From assembly GCF_900111245.1 (NCBI RefSeq), contig NZ_FOGO01000001.1, positions 744,001-808,000 on the forward strand: a DNA stretch of 64,000 bases, written 5' to 3'. The notes under the pieces are model-generated. The model was not told the origin of the DNA and made no database searches. It was given only the letters and a program-made list of their open reading frames with translations. The translations under genes were made by a program, and so were the position numbers. This document shows, one piece after another, positions 7,981 through 15,634 of this stretch (position 1 is its first letter; each line of letters starts with the position of its first letter). The DNA is from Streptomyces qinglanensis (lineage in GTDB: Bacteria > Actinomycetota > Actinomycetes > Streptomycetales > Streptomycetaceae).

Positions 7981-8733
7981 ATGATCGTTCTCCTCGGCGT
8001 CCTCGTAGTGGTCCTCGGCTTCGCGACGCGCCGTAACCCCCTGCTCGTCGTCGGCGTGGCGGGGATCGTCACCGGACTGCTGGGCAAGCTCTCCCCTGTC
8101 GAGATCCTTCGGACCTTCGGCGAGAGCTTCGCGTCCAGCCGCTCGGTGACGATCTTCGCCATCACGCTGCCCGTCATCGGCCTGCTGGAGCGCAACGGCC
8201 TCCAGCAGCAGGCCCGCACGCTCATCGGCAAACTCGGCACCAACCTCACGACAGGGCGCTTCCTGACCCTGTACCTGCTCCTGCGGCAGCTCACCGCCGC
8301 CGTCGGCCTGCAGACCATCGCAGGGCCCGCGCAGAGCGTCCGCCCCATGATCGCGCCGATGGCGGAAGCCGCCACGGAGCGCCGCAACGGCGGGCGGCCG
8401 CTGCCCGACAAGGTCCGCGAGAAAGTCCGCTCGCACTCCGCGGGCACCGACACCGTGGGCCTGTTCTTCGGCGAGGACTGCTTCCTGGCCATCGGCTCCA
8501 TCCTGCTGATCACCGGCTTGGTCAACAGCACCTACGACACGCATCTGGAACCGCTGCACCTCGCGCTGTGGGCGATACCCAGCGCCGCGTGCGCCTTCCT
8601 CATCCACGGCGGACGGCTGCTGCGGCTGGACCGCGCGCTGGAGCGTGAACTGGTCACCGCGAACGCACAACTGGCCGTCGAGCGGGAGAACGCGCAGGAC
8701 GGCCGCAGCGAGGAAGACGGGGCTGCCAAGTGA
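7981..8733 (+). CDS. DUF969 family subunit of putative 5-oxoproline transporter
   Basis: This 250-residue membrane protein has an N-terminal helix hairpin (MIVLLGVLVVVLGFATRRNPLLVVGVAGIV) and later hydrophobic segments around residues 55-70, 95-120, 155-178 and 190-210. The conserved segments SRSVTIFAITLPVIGLLERNG and RQLTAAVGLQTIAGPAQSVRP mark it as DUF969. Such proteins occur next to DUF979 partners and 5-oxoprolinase genes and are proposed as the two halves of a pyroglutamate permease. The GTG of the DUF979 gene overlaps its stop. A GntR-type operator lies 41 bp upstream. The charged tail is cytoplasmic-looking. Confidence 0.88.
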   Translation: MIVLLGVLVVVLGFATRRNPLLVVGVAGIVTGLLGKLSPVEILRTFGESFASSRSVTIFAITLPVIGLLERNGLQQQARTLIGKLGTNLTTGRFLTLYLLLRQLTAAVGLQTIAGPAQSVRPMIAPMAEAATERRNGGRPLPDKVREKVRSHSAGTDTVGLFFGEDCFLAIGSILLITGLVNSTYDTHLEPLHLALWAIPSAACAFLIHGGRLLRLDRALERELVTANAQLAVERENAQDGRSEEDGAAK

Positions 8734-9698
8734 TCAAGTCCGAGTGGTTCTTCTGGCTCGTCGGAGCCGTCTTCCTCGCCATGGCGGCGCAGATGGTCTT
8801 CGACCGCACCAACCCCAAGCGCCACGGCACCGCGGCCTTCTGGGGCCTGCTGGGCCTCTGCTTCTTCTACAGCACCTGGGTCAACGAGAAGTCCCTGCCC
8901 GCCGAGCCGCTGGGCGTGGCCGTCCTCGTGCTCATCTGCCTGGGCGGGTTCAACCTCACCGGCAAGGGCAAGCCCGACACCACCGACGAGGGCGAACGCG
9001 CCCGGCTGGCCGCCCGCTTCGGCAACAAGCTGTTCATCCCGGCGCTGACCATTCCGCTGGTCGCCATGGTCTGCGCCGTCCTCGCCGACAAGTGGCGGAT
9101 CGGCGGCACCCCGCTGCTGGAAGAGGGCAGCGAGACCATTCTGGGTCTCGGCCTGGGCGCCGTCCTGGCACTCGGCGTGGGCATGTGGGTGCTGCGCGAA
9201 CGCCGCCCGAGCGTGCCGCTGCACGCCGGCCGCGGGCTGCTGGAGTCGATGGGCTGGGCCCTGCTGCTGCCGCAGTTGCTCGCCGTGCTGGGCGCGATCT
9301 TCCAGGCCGCGGGCGTCGGCGGCCAAGTCGGCAAGATCACCGAGTCGGTGCTGCCTGACGGGCAGAAACTGGCCGCCGTCGCGCTGTACTGCGTGGGCAT
9401 GGCCGTCTTCACCATGATCATGGGCAACGCCTTCGCGGCCTTCCCCGTCATGACCGCCGCCGTCGGCTGGCCGGTGCTGATCGAGCAGATGGACGGCAAT
9501 CCGGCCGCCGTGCTCGCCGTCGGCATGCTCGCCGGGTTCTGCGGCACGCTGTGCACCCCGATGGCGGCCAACTTCAACCTCGTCCCGGCCGCGCTCCTCG
9601 AGCTCAAGGACCAGTACGGACCGATCAAGGCCCAGGTGCCGACCGCCGGGGCGATGCTGGCCTGCAACATCCTGATCATCTATCTCTTCGCGTTCTAG
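8730..9698 (+). CDS. DUF979 family subunit of putative 5-oxoproline transporter
   Basis: The 322-residue polytopic membrane protein begins at a GTG that overlaps the DUF969 stop. It has about eight to nine hydrophobic segments; MIKSEWFFWLVGAVFLAMAAQ starts the protein and GFCGTLCTPMAANFNLVPAALLELKDQYG near the C-terminus is a strongly conserved DUF979 segment. Together with the DUF969 protein it probably imports pyroglutamate, which PxpABC then converts to glutamate. The genetic context here (pxpABC, pcp and a shared operator) fits this closely, but transport has not been shown by anything in the sequence itself. Confidence 0.88.
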   Translation: MIKSEWFFWLVGAVFLAMAAQMVFDRTNPKRHGTAAFWGLLGLCFFYSTWVNEKSLPAEPLGVAVLVLICLGGFNLTGKGKPDTTDEGERARLAARFGNKLFIPALTIPLVAMVCAVLADKWRIGGTPLLEEGSETILGLGLGAVLALGVGMWVLRERRPSVPLHAGRGLLESMGWALLLPQLLAVLGAIFQAAGVGGQVGKITESVLPDGQKLAAVALYCVGMAVFTMIMGNAFAAFPVMTAAVGWPVLIEQMDGNPAAVLAVGMLAGFCGTLCTPMAANFNLVPAALLELKDQYGPIKAQVPTAGAMLACNILIIYLFAF

Positions 9699-9749
9699 GC
9701 GCCGGGGGCCCGCGGCCCCCGCGCCCGAGCGCCGGGCGGAGCTGAGCAC

Positions 9750-10421
9750 ATGTCATCCACCTCTTCCACCAGGGTCCTGGTCACCGGATTCGCGCCGTTC
9801 GACGGCGCGGAGGTCAACCCCTCCTGGCAGGCGGCCCGACTGCTGGCCGCCGAACCGCCGGACGGGCTCGACGTCACGGCCACCGAACTGAGCTGCGTCT
9901 TCGGCACCGCGCTGGAGGAACTGCGCACCGCGGTGGACGCGGCGGGACCCGACCTCGGACTGGTGCTCTGCCTCGGCCAGGCCGGCGGGCGCACCGACCT
10001 CACCGTCGAACGCGTCGCCGTGAACGTGGACGACGCGCGCATCCCCGACAACGCCGGCCGGCAGCCCGTGGACGAACCAGTCGTGCCCGGCGGCCCCGCC
10101 GGATACTTCAGCACCCTGCCGATCAAGGCGTGCGTGGCCGCGGCGCGGGCCGCCGGGATTCCCGCATCGGTCTCCCAGACCGCCGGGACCTTCGTCTGCA
10201 ACCACGTCTTCTACGGCCTCGCCCACCTGCTCGCGACCGAACGCCCCGACGTACGGGGCGGCTTCGTGCACCTGCCGTTCTCCCCGCAGCAGGTGGCGGG
10301 CCGCCACCCGGCCCCGCCCTCGCTCTCCGTGGCCGACGCCGTGACCGGGCTGGCCGCGCTGCTCCAGGCGGCCGCCCGCACCACCACCGACCTGCGCGAA
10401 CCGGGAGGGGCCACACATTGA
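9750..10421 (+). CDS. pcp: pyroglutamyl-peptidase I (C15 cysteine peptidase)
   Basis: This 223-residue protein is full length for family C15 (about 215 residues). It starts with RVLVTGFAPFDGAEVNPSW and has the catalytic triad in order and with normal spacing: Glu87 in TVERVAVN, Cys150 in TAGTFVCNHVFY and His174 in GGFVHLPF. It removes N-terminal pyroglutamate from peptides, so it supplies the substrate for the 5-oxoprolinase encoded in the same locus. It follows the DUF979 gene by 51 bp and its stop overlaps the TTG start of the DUF2891 gene, so it is inside the GntR-controlled operon. Confidence 0.95.
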   Translation: MSSTSSTRVLVTGFAPFDGAEVNPSWQAARLLAAEPPDGLDVTATELSCVFGTALEELRTAVDAAGPDLGLVLCLGQAGGRTDLTVERVAVNVDDARIPDNAGRQPVDEPVVPGGPAGYFSTLPIKACVAAARAAGIPASVSQTAGTFVCNHVFYGLAHLLATERPDVRGGFVHLPFSPQQVAGRHPAPPSLSVADAVTGLAALLQAAARTTTDLREPGGATH

Positions 10422-11521
10422 GCACGGCACCGGACGCGGCGGCGGACCCGGCCCTGCCCGACCACGCGGCGGCGTTCGCCGAGGTGGCCCTGGCCAACAT
10501 CACCCGCGAGTACCCGAACGCGCCCGCACACCTGTACGCCGGGCCCGAGGAACTCGTCCCGCCCCGGCTGCTCCACCCCGCCTTCTACGGCGCCTACGAC
10601 TGGCACTCCTCGGTCCATATGCACTGGCTGCTGCTGCGCCTGCTGCGGACACCGTGGCGGAGCGGCGACCAGGGGCGGCGCACGGCAGTGGTGCGCGCGC
10701 TGGACGCGCACCTCACCCCCGACGCGCTCGCGGTGGAGACGGCCTACCTGCGCGCTCACCCGTCCTTCGAGCGGCCCTACGGCTGGGCCTGGCTGCTGGC
10801 CCTCACGAGTGAGAGCGCCGCGGACAATCCGGAGCACCCGGCCGCAGAAGGAGCAACGCCCCCGGACGAGAGCGGTGCTCCGGCGGCGCGGCGGCGCTGG
10901 CGGGCGGCACTGGCCCCCGCCGCGGAGACCGTCGCCGACCTGGTCCTGGAGTGGCTGCCGAAGGCGACCCGGCCGGTACGGCACGGCACCCACGCCAACA
11001 GCGCGTTCGCACTGGGCCTCCTGCTCGACAGCGCCGCACGCGCCGGACAGCCGCAGCTCCTGGCGCCCGTCGAGGCGAAGATCCGCGCGTGGTACCTCCC
11101 CGACCACGGGGCGGCCACCCGGTGGGAGCCGTCCGGGCAGGACTTCCTCTCCCCGCTGCTCTGCGAGGCGGACGCGGTGCGACGAGTGCTGCCGCAGGAC
11201 GAGTTCGCCGCGTGGCTGGAGCGCTTCCTTCCCGAACTCGACCACGTCACCGGGCCGGAGTTGCTGCCCCCGCCGCACGTCCCGGACGCCGCCGACCCGC
11301 AGCTCGGGCACCTGCTCGGGCTCTGCCTCAGCCGGGCCGCCGCACTGCGCGGCATCGCCGCCGCCCTTCCGTCCGGCGACCCGCGGACGGCCACACTCAC
11401 CACGGCGGCCGAGGCCAACCTGGCCGCGGGCCTCCCGGCGGCCGTGTCCGGCGACTTCACCACGGACCACTGGCTCGCCACGTTCGCCGCGCTCGCCCTG
11501 GGCAGCGGGATCGCCGACTGA
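10418..11521 (+). CDS. DUF2891 family protein
   Basis: The protein has 367 residues from a TTG start at 10418 that overlaps the pcp TGA, preceded by GGGAGGGG about 7 bases away; no better start lies nearby. It is soluble and helical. The conserved N-terminal part reads FAEVALANITREYPN, HPAFYGAYDWHSSVHMHWLLLRLL and later GTHANSAFALGLLLDSAA and SGQDFLSPLL, which I recognise as the DUF2891 family, an alpha-toroid-like family of unknown function. The gene often travels with pcp and DUF969/DUF979 genes, so a role in pyroglutamate peptide use is likely, but the reaction is unknown. It ends the operon. Confidence 0.85.
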   Translation: MSTAPDAAADPALPDHAAAFAEVALANITREYPNAPAHLYAGPEELVPPRLLHPAFYGAYDWHSSVHMHWLLLRLLRTPWRSGDQGRRTAVVRALDAHLTPDALAVETAYLRAHPSFERPYGWAWLLALTSESAADNPEHPAAEGATPPDESGAPAARRRWRAALAPAAETVADLVLEWLPKATRPVRHGTHANSAFALGLLLDSAARAGQPQLLAPVEAKIRAWYLPDHGAATRWEPSGQDFLSPLLCEADAVRRVLPQDEFAAWLERFLPELDHVTGPELLPPPHVPDAADPQLGHLLGLCLSRAAALRGIAAALPSGDPRTATLTTAAEANLAAGLPAAVSGDFTTDHWLATFAALALGSGIAD

Positions 11522-11633
11522 CAACCGGGGCCCGCGAAGTCCATGGCCTTGACGAACTCCGGCCGTACCGTGACGCGGGGCTGATCTTCTCAGTTCTGCG
11601 AGCACGAAGCGTGAAACCCTTCACCAAGGGTGA

Positions 11634-11908
11634 TCACGCGGCCGGGTCGTCCCCGACATGGAGCTCGTTCACCCACCCCTGGGCCGCCGCGAGGTTGTCA
11701 GCAGTGCCGACAACCTCGTACGCGAACCCGCTCCACCCCTCCAGGACGCGCGGCTCGTCGGGCCGCAGGGTCCGGCGCCGCCGTGCACGGGTCGATGGCG
11801 CCGGTAGGCGTCCATCGGCGGCCGACGCCGTTTCTCGTACGGCGCGAGCGGGTCGTCGGCGCGTTTCTCGTACGGCGCGAGCGGGTCGTCGGCGCTCACC
11901 TGCGGCAC
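11634..11908 (-). pseudogene. DUF6087-like small gene broken by a frameshift
   Basis: Two overlapping minus-strand frames each hold half of one small protein. The first (from GTG 11908) reads MPQVSADDPLAPYEKR, a repeat of ADDPLAPYEKR, then RRPPMDAYRRHRPVHGGAG. The other frame continues TLRPDEPRVLEGWSGFAYEV and ends near 11634. Joined, they look like the streptomycete DUF6087 family (N-terminal 'DEPLAxWxxRR', then 'LRPDEPRxIxxWDG'). The joint near 11775-11785 needs a single-base change (one base missing), so this is a pseudogene, a sequencing error, or programmed slippage; I favour the first two. The N-terminal part also contains an exact 33-bp tandem duplication. Confidence 0.55.
11830..11895. 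repeat. exact 33-bp tandem duplication (two units)
   Basis: Units 11830-11862 and 11863-11895 are identical. The length is a multiple of three, so on the minus strand it encodes an 11-residue repeat (DDPLAPYEKRA) in the N-terminal part of the DUF6087-like pseudogene. The exact identity suggests a recent slippage event. Confidence 0.9.
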
Positions 11909-11977
11909 GGCGCGGGACGGCTGGTTCGGTGGTCCGGGTCGGCGGCTGCCAGGCCCGAGACCTCAGCACCGGATGGC

Positions 11978-12982
11978 CTACCGCTGCCGCGTAAGGATGT
12001 ACCGCTCACCCGAATCCGGCTCGCCGATCCAGGTGAAGACCGTCGGGTGTTCCTCCGTACCGCCGATGTTCCAGCCGGAGGACAGGCTCTCGCAGTCCGC
12101 GATGCTGAGCTCGAACGGCCGATCGACACCGTCGTTCTCGGTCAGCTGCCAATTCCCGGTGCAGTCGGAGGCACCGGACTGCTCACCCGTGGCTTCGTAC
12201 TCGTTGACGCCCTTCGCCGTCACCGTGCCGTCCGCCTCGAAGCGGAGGCTTCCGCCGTCGCCGTCCGTCCAGGTGCCGACCATGTCGGCTGCAGTGAGCC
12301 GGGGCGGTTCGTAGATCTTGAGGATCCCCGAGCCGTACGCCGCGGCCCCGACCGCAAGCGTCACCGCGAGCAGCCCCAGACCGCCCAGCGCCACGCCCCC
12401 GAGCACCCGCCATCGGGCCCCGGGCTTTCCGGGGTTCCCCGCCGCCCGGGCGCACAGGGTCGCGGGCGCCAGCCCGACGATGAGGCTGAGGGCAAGGACG
12501 GGATAGACGAGCAGGTCGCCGGGGCCGCCGAAGTCGGCCAGGAGCATGCAGGAGCCGATGAGCAGCGCCAGGGCGGTGGCAACGACCGCCACAGTGACCA
12601 GGGTGAGCTGCCGGCTGTCGCGCCGCCCCGTACGGCGGGCCACCGCACGCCCGAGGAGGACCAGGGGAAGCACCGCCGTCGCCGAACCGGCCAGCCCTGC
12701 GATCACCGAAATGACTGCCACCAGCACGAGCGCGAATACGGTGCCGAACAGCCATCCCAGGCCGCCTTCGCCTCCGTGGTACTCGGACTGCAAGCTGTAC
12801 AGGACGGCGACCAGCGTGGCGATCACGGTCTCAGCCCCGATTGCCACAGCCCCGACGGTGAACACCGCAGCGTTCCCGCCGTCCGGAGGCCGCGCGGGCA
12901 TGAACCCCTGCGGCGGCACACTCGGATTCCCAGGAGCCCCCGGCGGTGTCAGCCCCCATTTCGGCGGCGCGGTCTGCGTCAT
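11978..12982 (-). CDS. hypothetical multi-pass membrane protein with extracytoplasmic beta-rich C-terminus
   Basis: The 334-residue protein has a Pro/Gly-rich cytoplasmic leader (about 40 residues), then hydrophobic segments at roughly residues 40-65, 75-100, 118-145, 152-175 and 195-220. The C-terminal 115 residues are soluble: AADMVGTWTDGDGGSLRFEADGTVTA is a pattern seen in small lipocalin-like or 'GTWxxxDGGxLxFxxDGT' domains in streptomycete lipoproteins. Two Cys in that domain (TGNW-proximal SDCTGNW and IADCESL) could pair. It stands alone, and no promoter or partner is obvious. Function unknown. Confidence 0.75.
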   Translation of the reverse strand: MTQTAPPKWGLTPPGAPGNPSVPPQGFMPARPPDGGNAAVFTVGAVAIGAETVIATLVAVLYSLQSEYHGGEGGLGWLFGTVFALVLVAVISVIAGLAGSATAVLPLVLLGRAVARRTGRRDSRQLTLVTVAVVATALALLIGSCMLLADFGGPGDLLVYPVLALSLIVGLAPATLCARAAGNPGKPGARWRVLGGVALGGLGLLAVTLAVGAAAYGSGILKIYEPPRLTAADMVGTWTDGDGGSLRFEADGTVTAKGVNEYEATGEQSGASDCTGNWQLTENDGVDRPFELSIADCESLSSGWNIGGTEEHPTVFTWIGEPDSGERYILTRQR

Positions 12983-13028
12983 GCGTCCCCCCTATGTCCA
13001 GGAACATCATGCACCTAGGCACACCGGC

Positions 13029-13526
13029 GTGATCAAAGGGGGGGTAAAGCGCTCGCTTCCCGCGATCGAGCAGCGACTCCGGCAGGAGGTCCGGACGAAC
13101 CACGAAAGGTGCCCCGCCACCAGCGACTTCCGTCACAGGGACGAGGCACCTTTCGTCGGTGCTTCGCGGGAGGCAGAGACCCACCTCGAACACCTCGCGA
13201 TCACCCGGAAGACCCTCACTGGCCTCGCCGAGCGGCTCCCGGCCGTTCCGCCGGCCCTGCCCGAGCACCCGGACTGCCCCCGCATCCTCGGTGTCCTCAA
13301 CGATGCGACCGGACCGCTACGGGCCCGGGACGTCTGCGAAGCCCTCGATCACGAACTGCTGCCGAAGACCATCGAGGGCACCCGCGCCAAGCGGAAACGC
13401 CTGGTCAAGCTCGGCATCCTCACCGAGATCGACATGGGCAGCTTCGCCAGGAGGCAAGAGCCGACCGAAGCCCCGCGACCGGCGATCCTGCCCCAACCTC
13501 ACTGGGAAACGGACATAGCATCATGA
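13029..13526 (+). CDS. hypothetical protein with winged-helix-like C-terminal domain, probably a remnant
   Basis: The open frame from GTG 13029 gives 165 residues. Only the part from about 13170 looks like coding sequence: AETHLEHLAITRKTLTGLAE, then PRILGVLNDATGPLRARDVCEAL and EGTRAKRKRLVKLGILTE, which has the shape of a winged helix seen in small streptomycete proteins often found near transposases. The first 45 codons run through a 12-bp inverted repeat (13102-13156) and have a weak codon pattern, so the true gene may begin later or have lost its 5' end. I treat it as a likely gene fragment. It sits in a somewhat lower-GC, disordered patch. Confidence 0.4.
   Translation: MIKGGVKRSLPAIEQRLRQEVRTNHERCPATSDFRHRDEAPFVGASREAETHLEHLAITRKTLTGLAERLPAVPPALPEHPDCPRILGVLNDATGPLRARDVCEALDHELLPKTIEGTRAKRKRLVKLGILTEIDMGSFARRQEPTEAPRPAILPQPHWETDIAS
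13102..13156. repeat. perfect 12-bp inverted repeat with 31-nt spacer
   Basis: ACGAAAGGTGCC at 13102-13113 and its complement GGCACCTTTCGT at 13145-13156. It could be a transcription terminator stem with a long loop, or a trace of a mobile element end. It lies 120 bp beyond the start of the membrane protein gene and just before the conserved part of the winged-helix remnant. Confidence 0.6.
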
Positions 13527-13622
13527 ACCACCCTCTGAGAACTCTTCCGACAGCAGGTTCGCCGACAACGCAAGACCCCACCCACACGCCGCACATGAGG
13601 CGACACGTGGGCGGGGCTCGGC

Positions 13623-13814
13623 TCACTTCCCAGCGACTGAGGCGTCGGTGCTCATCCAGTCCGAACGAAGGGCCGGGATGAGGCGAGGCAGACGCCCATG
13701 GCACCTCGACTCGTGCGGCAGCGACCACACATGCCAGCACGGCAGGCAGCGCACTGCTCCGGCATGCTCAGGGTCGCCCATCGCGCCACCGCCGCACTGC
13801 GGACCCTGCCGCAT
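13623..13814 (-). CDS. small cysteine-containing hypothetical protein
   Basis: This 63-codon frame has good third-position GC and a compact Cys pattern (VRCLPCWHVW and later SRCHGRLPRLIP) that could be a small zinc-binding site. It lies upstream-free and alone, 77 bp beyond the end of the chain of overlapping small genes on the same strand, and might be its distal member. An internal ATG (13781, MGDPEHAGAVRC) is an alternative start. No family recognised; the call rests on coding pattern alone. Confidence 0.4.
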   Translation of the reverse strand: MRQGPQCGGGAMGDPEHAGAVRCLPCWHVWSLPHESRCHGRLPRLIPALRSDWMSTDASVAGK

Positions 13815-13890
13815 GACAACTCCCTACGCGGCTACGTCGAACTCGCCCAGTTCGGCACCGCCCAGTTCGCCCGGCGCAAGTCCTGTCGCC

Positions 13891-14097
13891 TCAGCGGGAG
13901 ACAGGTGCGGTGTGCAGCCGCCGCACTCCCGCGTGCTTCTCCTCGCAGTGGAGGTGCAGGACGTCGTGGAGGACGGCCTCCAACTCCGGCTCCTCCTGGT
14001 GCTGGGCGCGGGTGATCTGGGAGCGGTACTGGTCGCAGTAGACGCACGGCAGGTAGTCGCGGTCTGCGGTTTCGGGGCCGATGTTGGTCGGGGTCAT
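13891..14097 (-). CDS. small CxxC protein, last of the overlapping cluster
   Basis: The 68-residue protein MTPTNIGPETADRD... contains YLPCVYCDQYRSQ and a downstream LHLHCEEKHAG, a Cys2...Cys-His set that could form a zinc ribbon. Its ATG overlaps the stop of the upstream gene as ATGA. It is the sixth of a run of translationally coupled genes below the XRE regulator at 15635-16816. Unknown function; the architecture resembles the small DNA- or host-interaction proteins carried by actinomycete integrative elements and phages. Confidence 0.62.
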   Translation of the reverse strand: MTPTNIGPETADRDYLPCVYCDQYRSQITRAQHQEEPELEAVLHDVLHLHCEEKHAGVRRLHTAPVSR

Positions 14098-14489
14098 GGC
14101 GTGTCGTGCGGTTCGGCGATCTCGACAGGGAGCGCCGCCCGGCGGTCGGGGCAGGCGGCGAGGAGGACCAGGGCGGCCTCCATCTGCCGGCCGCAGTCCT
14201 CGGGCAGGCTGTCCAGCGGCACCACGAACGTGGCGAGATCGCTGTGGAGTCGGGCGGCTTGTTGCAGGTCGGCTGCGTAGCGGGTCCCGAGGCTGGCCGG
14301 CCAGGTCAGCTTCTGGTGCCGGGCGTGCCAGGCGACGCGCCGCAGGCAGTCGGCCCGCGGACCGGGGCCCGTCAGGTTCCATGAGGCGTGGAGGAAGGGC
14401 GAGCCGAGGCTGCGGCGGCCGTGCCGGTGCAGGTGCTCGCGCAACTGACGGCGCAGGGACTGGACGGGGCTGTCGGGGTTGTCAGGCAC
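14094..14489 (-). CDS. hypothetical protein in overlapping small-gene cluster
   Basis: From GTG 14489 (MPDNPDSPVQSLRRQLREHLHRH) the product has 131 residues, helical and mixed-charge with no transmembrane segment. An RVAWHARHQKLTWPASLGTRYAADLQ region and the C-terminal MEAALVLLAACPDRRAALPVEIAE are the most ordered parts. The start overlaps the stop of the previous gene by 8 bp and its stop overlaps the next start (ATGA). I do not recognise a family. Confidence 0.55.
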   Translation of the reverse strand: MPDNPDSPVQSLRRQLREHLHRHGRRSLGSPFLHASWNLTGPGPRADCLRRVAWHARHQKLTWPASLGTRYAADLQQAARLHSDLATFVVPLDSLPEDCGRQMEAALVLLAACPDRRAALPVEIAEPHDTP

Positions 14490-14718
14490 GCCGGGCCTCC
14501 TGCGCAGCGCGTGCGGCCTCAAGCTGCTCCTGGCGTGTCTCCATCGCGGCGATGGCTTTCACCGCGGCGGCTGAGGTGGTCCGCTGTCGGGCCAGCGGCC
14601 GGGCGCACGGCAGGCACGCATACGCGCCGCCTCCAGCCCCAGACCCCTGCTCGTGGACGACGATGAGCGCGACGTCGTCGGCCGGGCCGTCGTGCCACGC
14701 GCAGTATCCGGCGGTCAT
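14482..14718 (-). CDS. small CxxC protein in overlapping cluster
   Basis: The 78-residue protein MTAGYCAWHDGPADD... has Cys6/His9 and a second pair in YACLPCARPLARQR, which together could bind one zinc ion, followed by a charged helix (METRQEQLEAARAAQEARRA). The N-terminal half looks like a zinc ribbon of the kind that many actinophage and integrative-element small proteins have. ATGA overlap with the upstream gene. Confidence 0.62.
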   Translation of the reverse strand: MTAGYCAWHDGPADDVALIVVHEQGSGAGGGAYACLPCARPLARQRTTSAAAVKAIAAMETRQEQLEAARAAQEARRA

Positions 14719-14918
14719 TTGGCCTTCTCCGTCTCTGCTGGTGGGCAGGCGCAGGTGCCCTGCGCGGTGATCCAGTCGGGCTGATCGTCGTCGCTTGATG
14801 CGGATTCGGTGCCGATCACGACGGACGGCAGTACGCCGCAGCGTCGGCACGCCACCCGCTCGGCGTCGATGACCGCGCGCACGGCGGTGACGGCAGGGTC
14901 ATGCGGCACGGCGACCAC
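14715..14918 (-). CDS. small CxxC protein in overlapping cluster
   Basis: The 67-residue protein (GTG start) has VACRRCGVLPSVV and a later TCACPP, a possible four-cysteine zinc knuckle. Its stop overlaps the next start as ATGA and its start overlaps the end of the upstream gene by about 20 bp. No family recognised. Confidence 0.55.
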   Translation of the reverse strand: MVAVPHDPAVTAVRAVIDAERVACRRCGVLPSVVIGTESASSDDDQPDWITAQGTCACPPAETEKAK

Positions 14919-15051
14919 GTTCCGGGTGGCAGCGCGGGCACCGGCACGGAGGCCATGCGGATGAGACCGGCGGCTGCTTGGGACGGACGGTGCGCTCTGA
15001 GGTCCAGGTGCGGCCGCCGTCGCGGGAGACGCGGATCTTCAGGGCGCTCAT
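14899..15051 (-). CDS. very small protein in overlapping cluster
   Basis: Fifty residues, MSALKIRVSRDGGRTWTSER..., with a C-terminal CRCPRCH segment. The KIRVSRDGGRTWT start is a pattern I associate with small proteins of actinomycete integrative elements, from memory only. ATGA overlap with the upstream gene supports expression. Confidence 0.5.
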   Translation of the reverse strand: MSALKIRVSRDGGRTWTSERTVRPKQPPVSSAWPPCRCPRCHPERGRRAA

Positions 15052-15338
15052 GCGCTGCAGCTCCCTGGGAGTCGGCGGCCGAGCTCGCGCAACCAGCGGA
15101 GCCTGCGCTCCAGCGCGGCGTCGTACTCGGCACGCTCCTCGACCGTGGCCGGACGCACGTCGCCGAGACGGGCGCGCCACTCGTAGCCGGTCGCGGTCAC
15201 CAGGACGTACCGCAGCGGAGGGCCAACAGAGACGAGTTGAACCCGGCCCACCCACGCCGGCTCCGACGGCACGGTCTGCCGCGTGGCCTCATCCACCACG
15301 TAGTCACCGCGCCCATGCTGGGCGGCGCCCGCGGTCAT
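15048..15338 (-). CDS. hypothetical protein in overlapping cluster
   Basis: This 96-residue protein, MTAGAAQHGRGDYVVDEATR..., contains a beta-rich middle (VGRVQLVSVGPPLRYVLVTATGYEWRARLGDVRPAT) and a helical, Arg-rich end (VEERAEYDAALERRLRWLRELG). ATGA overlaps at both ends place it between its neighbours in one transcript. No recognised family. Confidence 0.58.
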   Translation of the reverse strand: MTAGAAQHGRGDYVVDEATRQTVPSEPAWVGRVQLVSVGPPLRYVLVTATGYEWRARLGDVRPATVEERAEYDAALERRLRWLRELGRRLPGSCSA

Positions 15339-15571
15339 CGCACGCCGACCAGGAACTGGTGCTTGCTGCATACGACAACTGGCCAACTTCGAGGCCGACC
15401 ACCGTAGGTCACCTGCATCGTTCCTGCGGGCGACAGGCCATCGTGCACGACCCCGCACACTATGCACGCCTCGCCGTGGAGACGGGCGATACTGATCGCC
15501 GGTTGGGTAGCGCCCTTCAGTAACCTGTTCTGGAGCATCCCGCAGCCCATCTGCGTGCCGGTTTCGGACAC
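15335..15571 (-). CDS. small CxxC protein, first of the overlapping cluster
   Basis: The 78-residue product begins MSETGTQMGCGML; a second Met at residue 12 is an alternative start. EACIVCGVVHDG and a later VVCSKHQFL give a CxxC...CxxH set consistent with a zinc finger. Its stop overlaps the next gene as ATGA. The XRE regulator gene ends 63 bp upstream on the same strand, so the whole set may be one operon headed by the regulator. Confidence 0.6.
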   Translation of the reverse strand: MSETGTQMGCGMLQNRLLKGATQPAISIARLHGEACIVCGVVHDGLSPAGTMQVTYGGRPRSWPVVVCSKHQFLVGVR

Positions 15572-15634
15572 TCAGATGGTGCAGTGGAAGAGCTGCCACA
15601 ACTGCTACATGGTGTGGCAGCTCCGCTCACTCGG

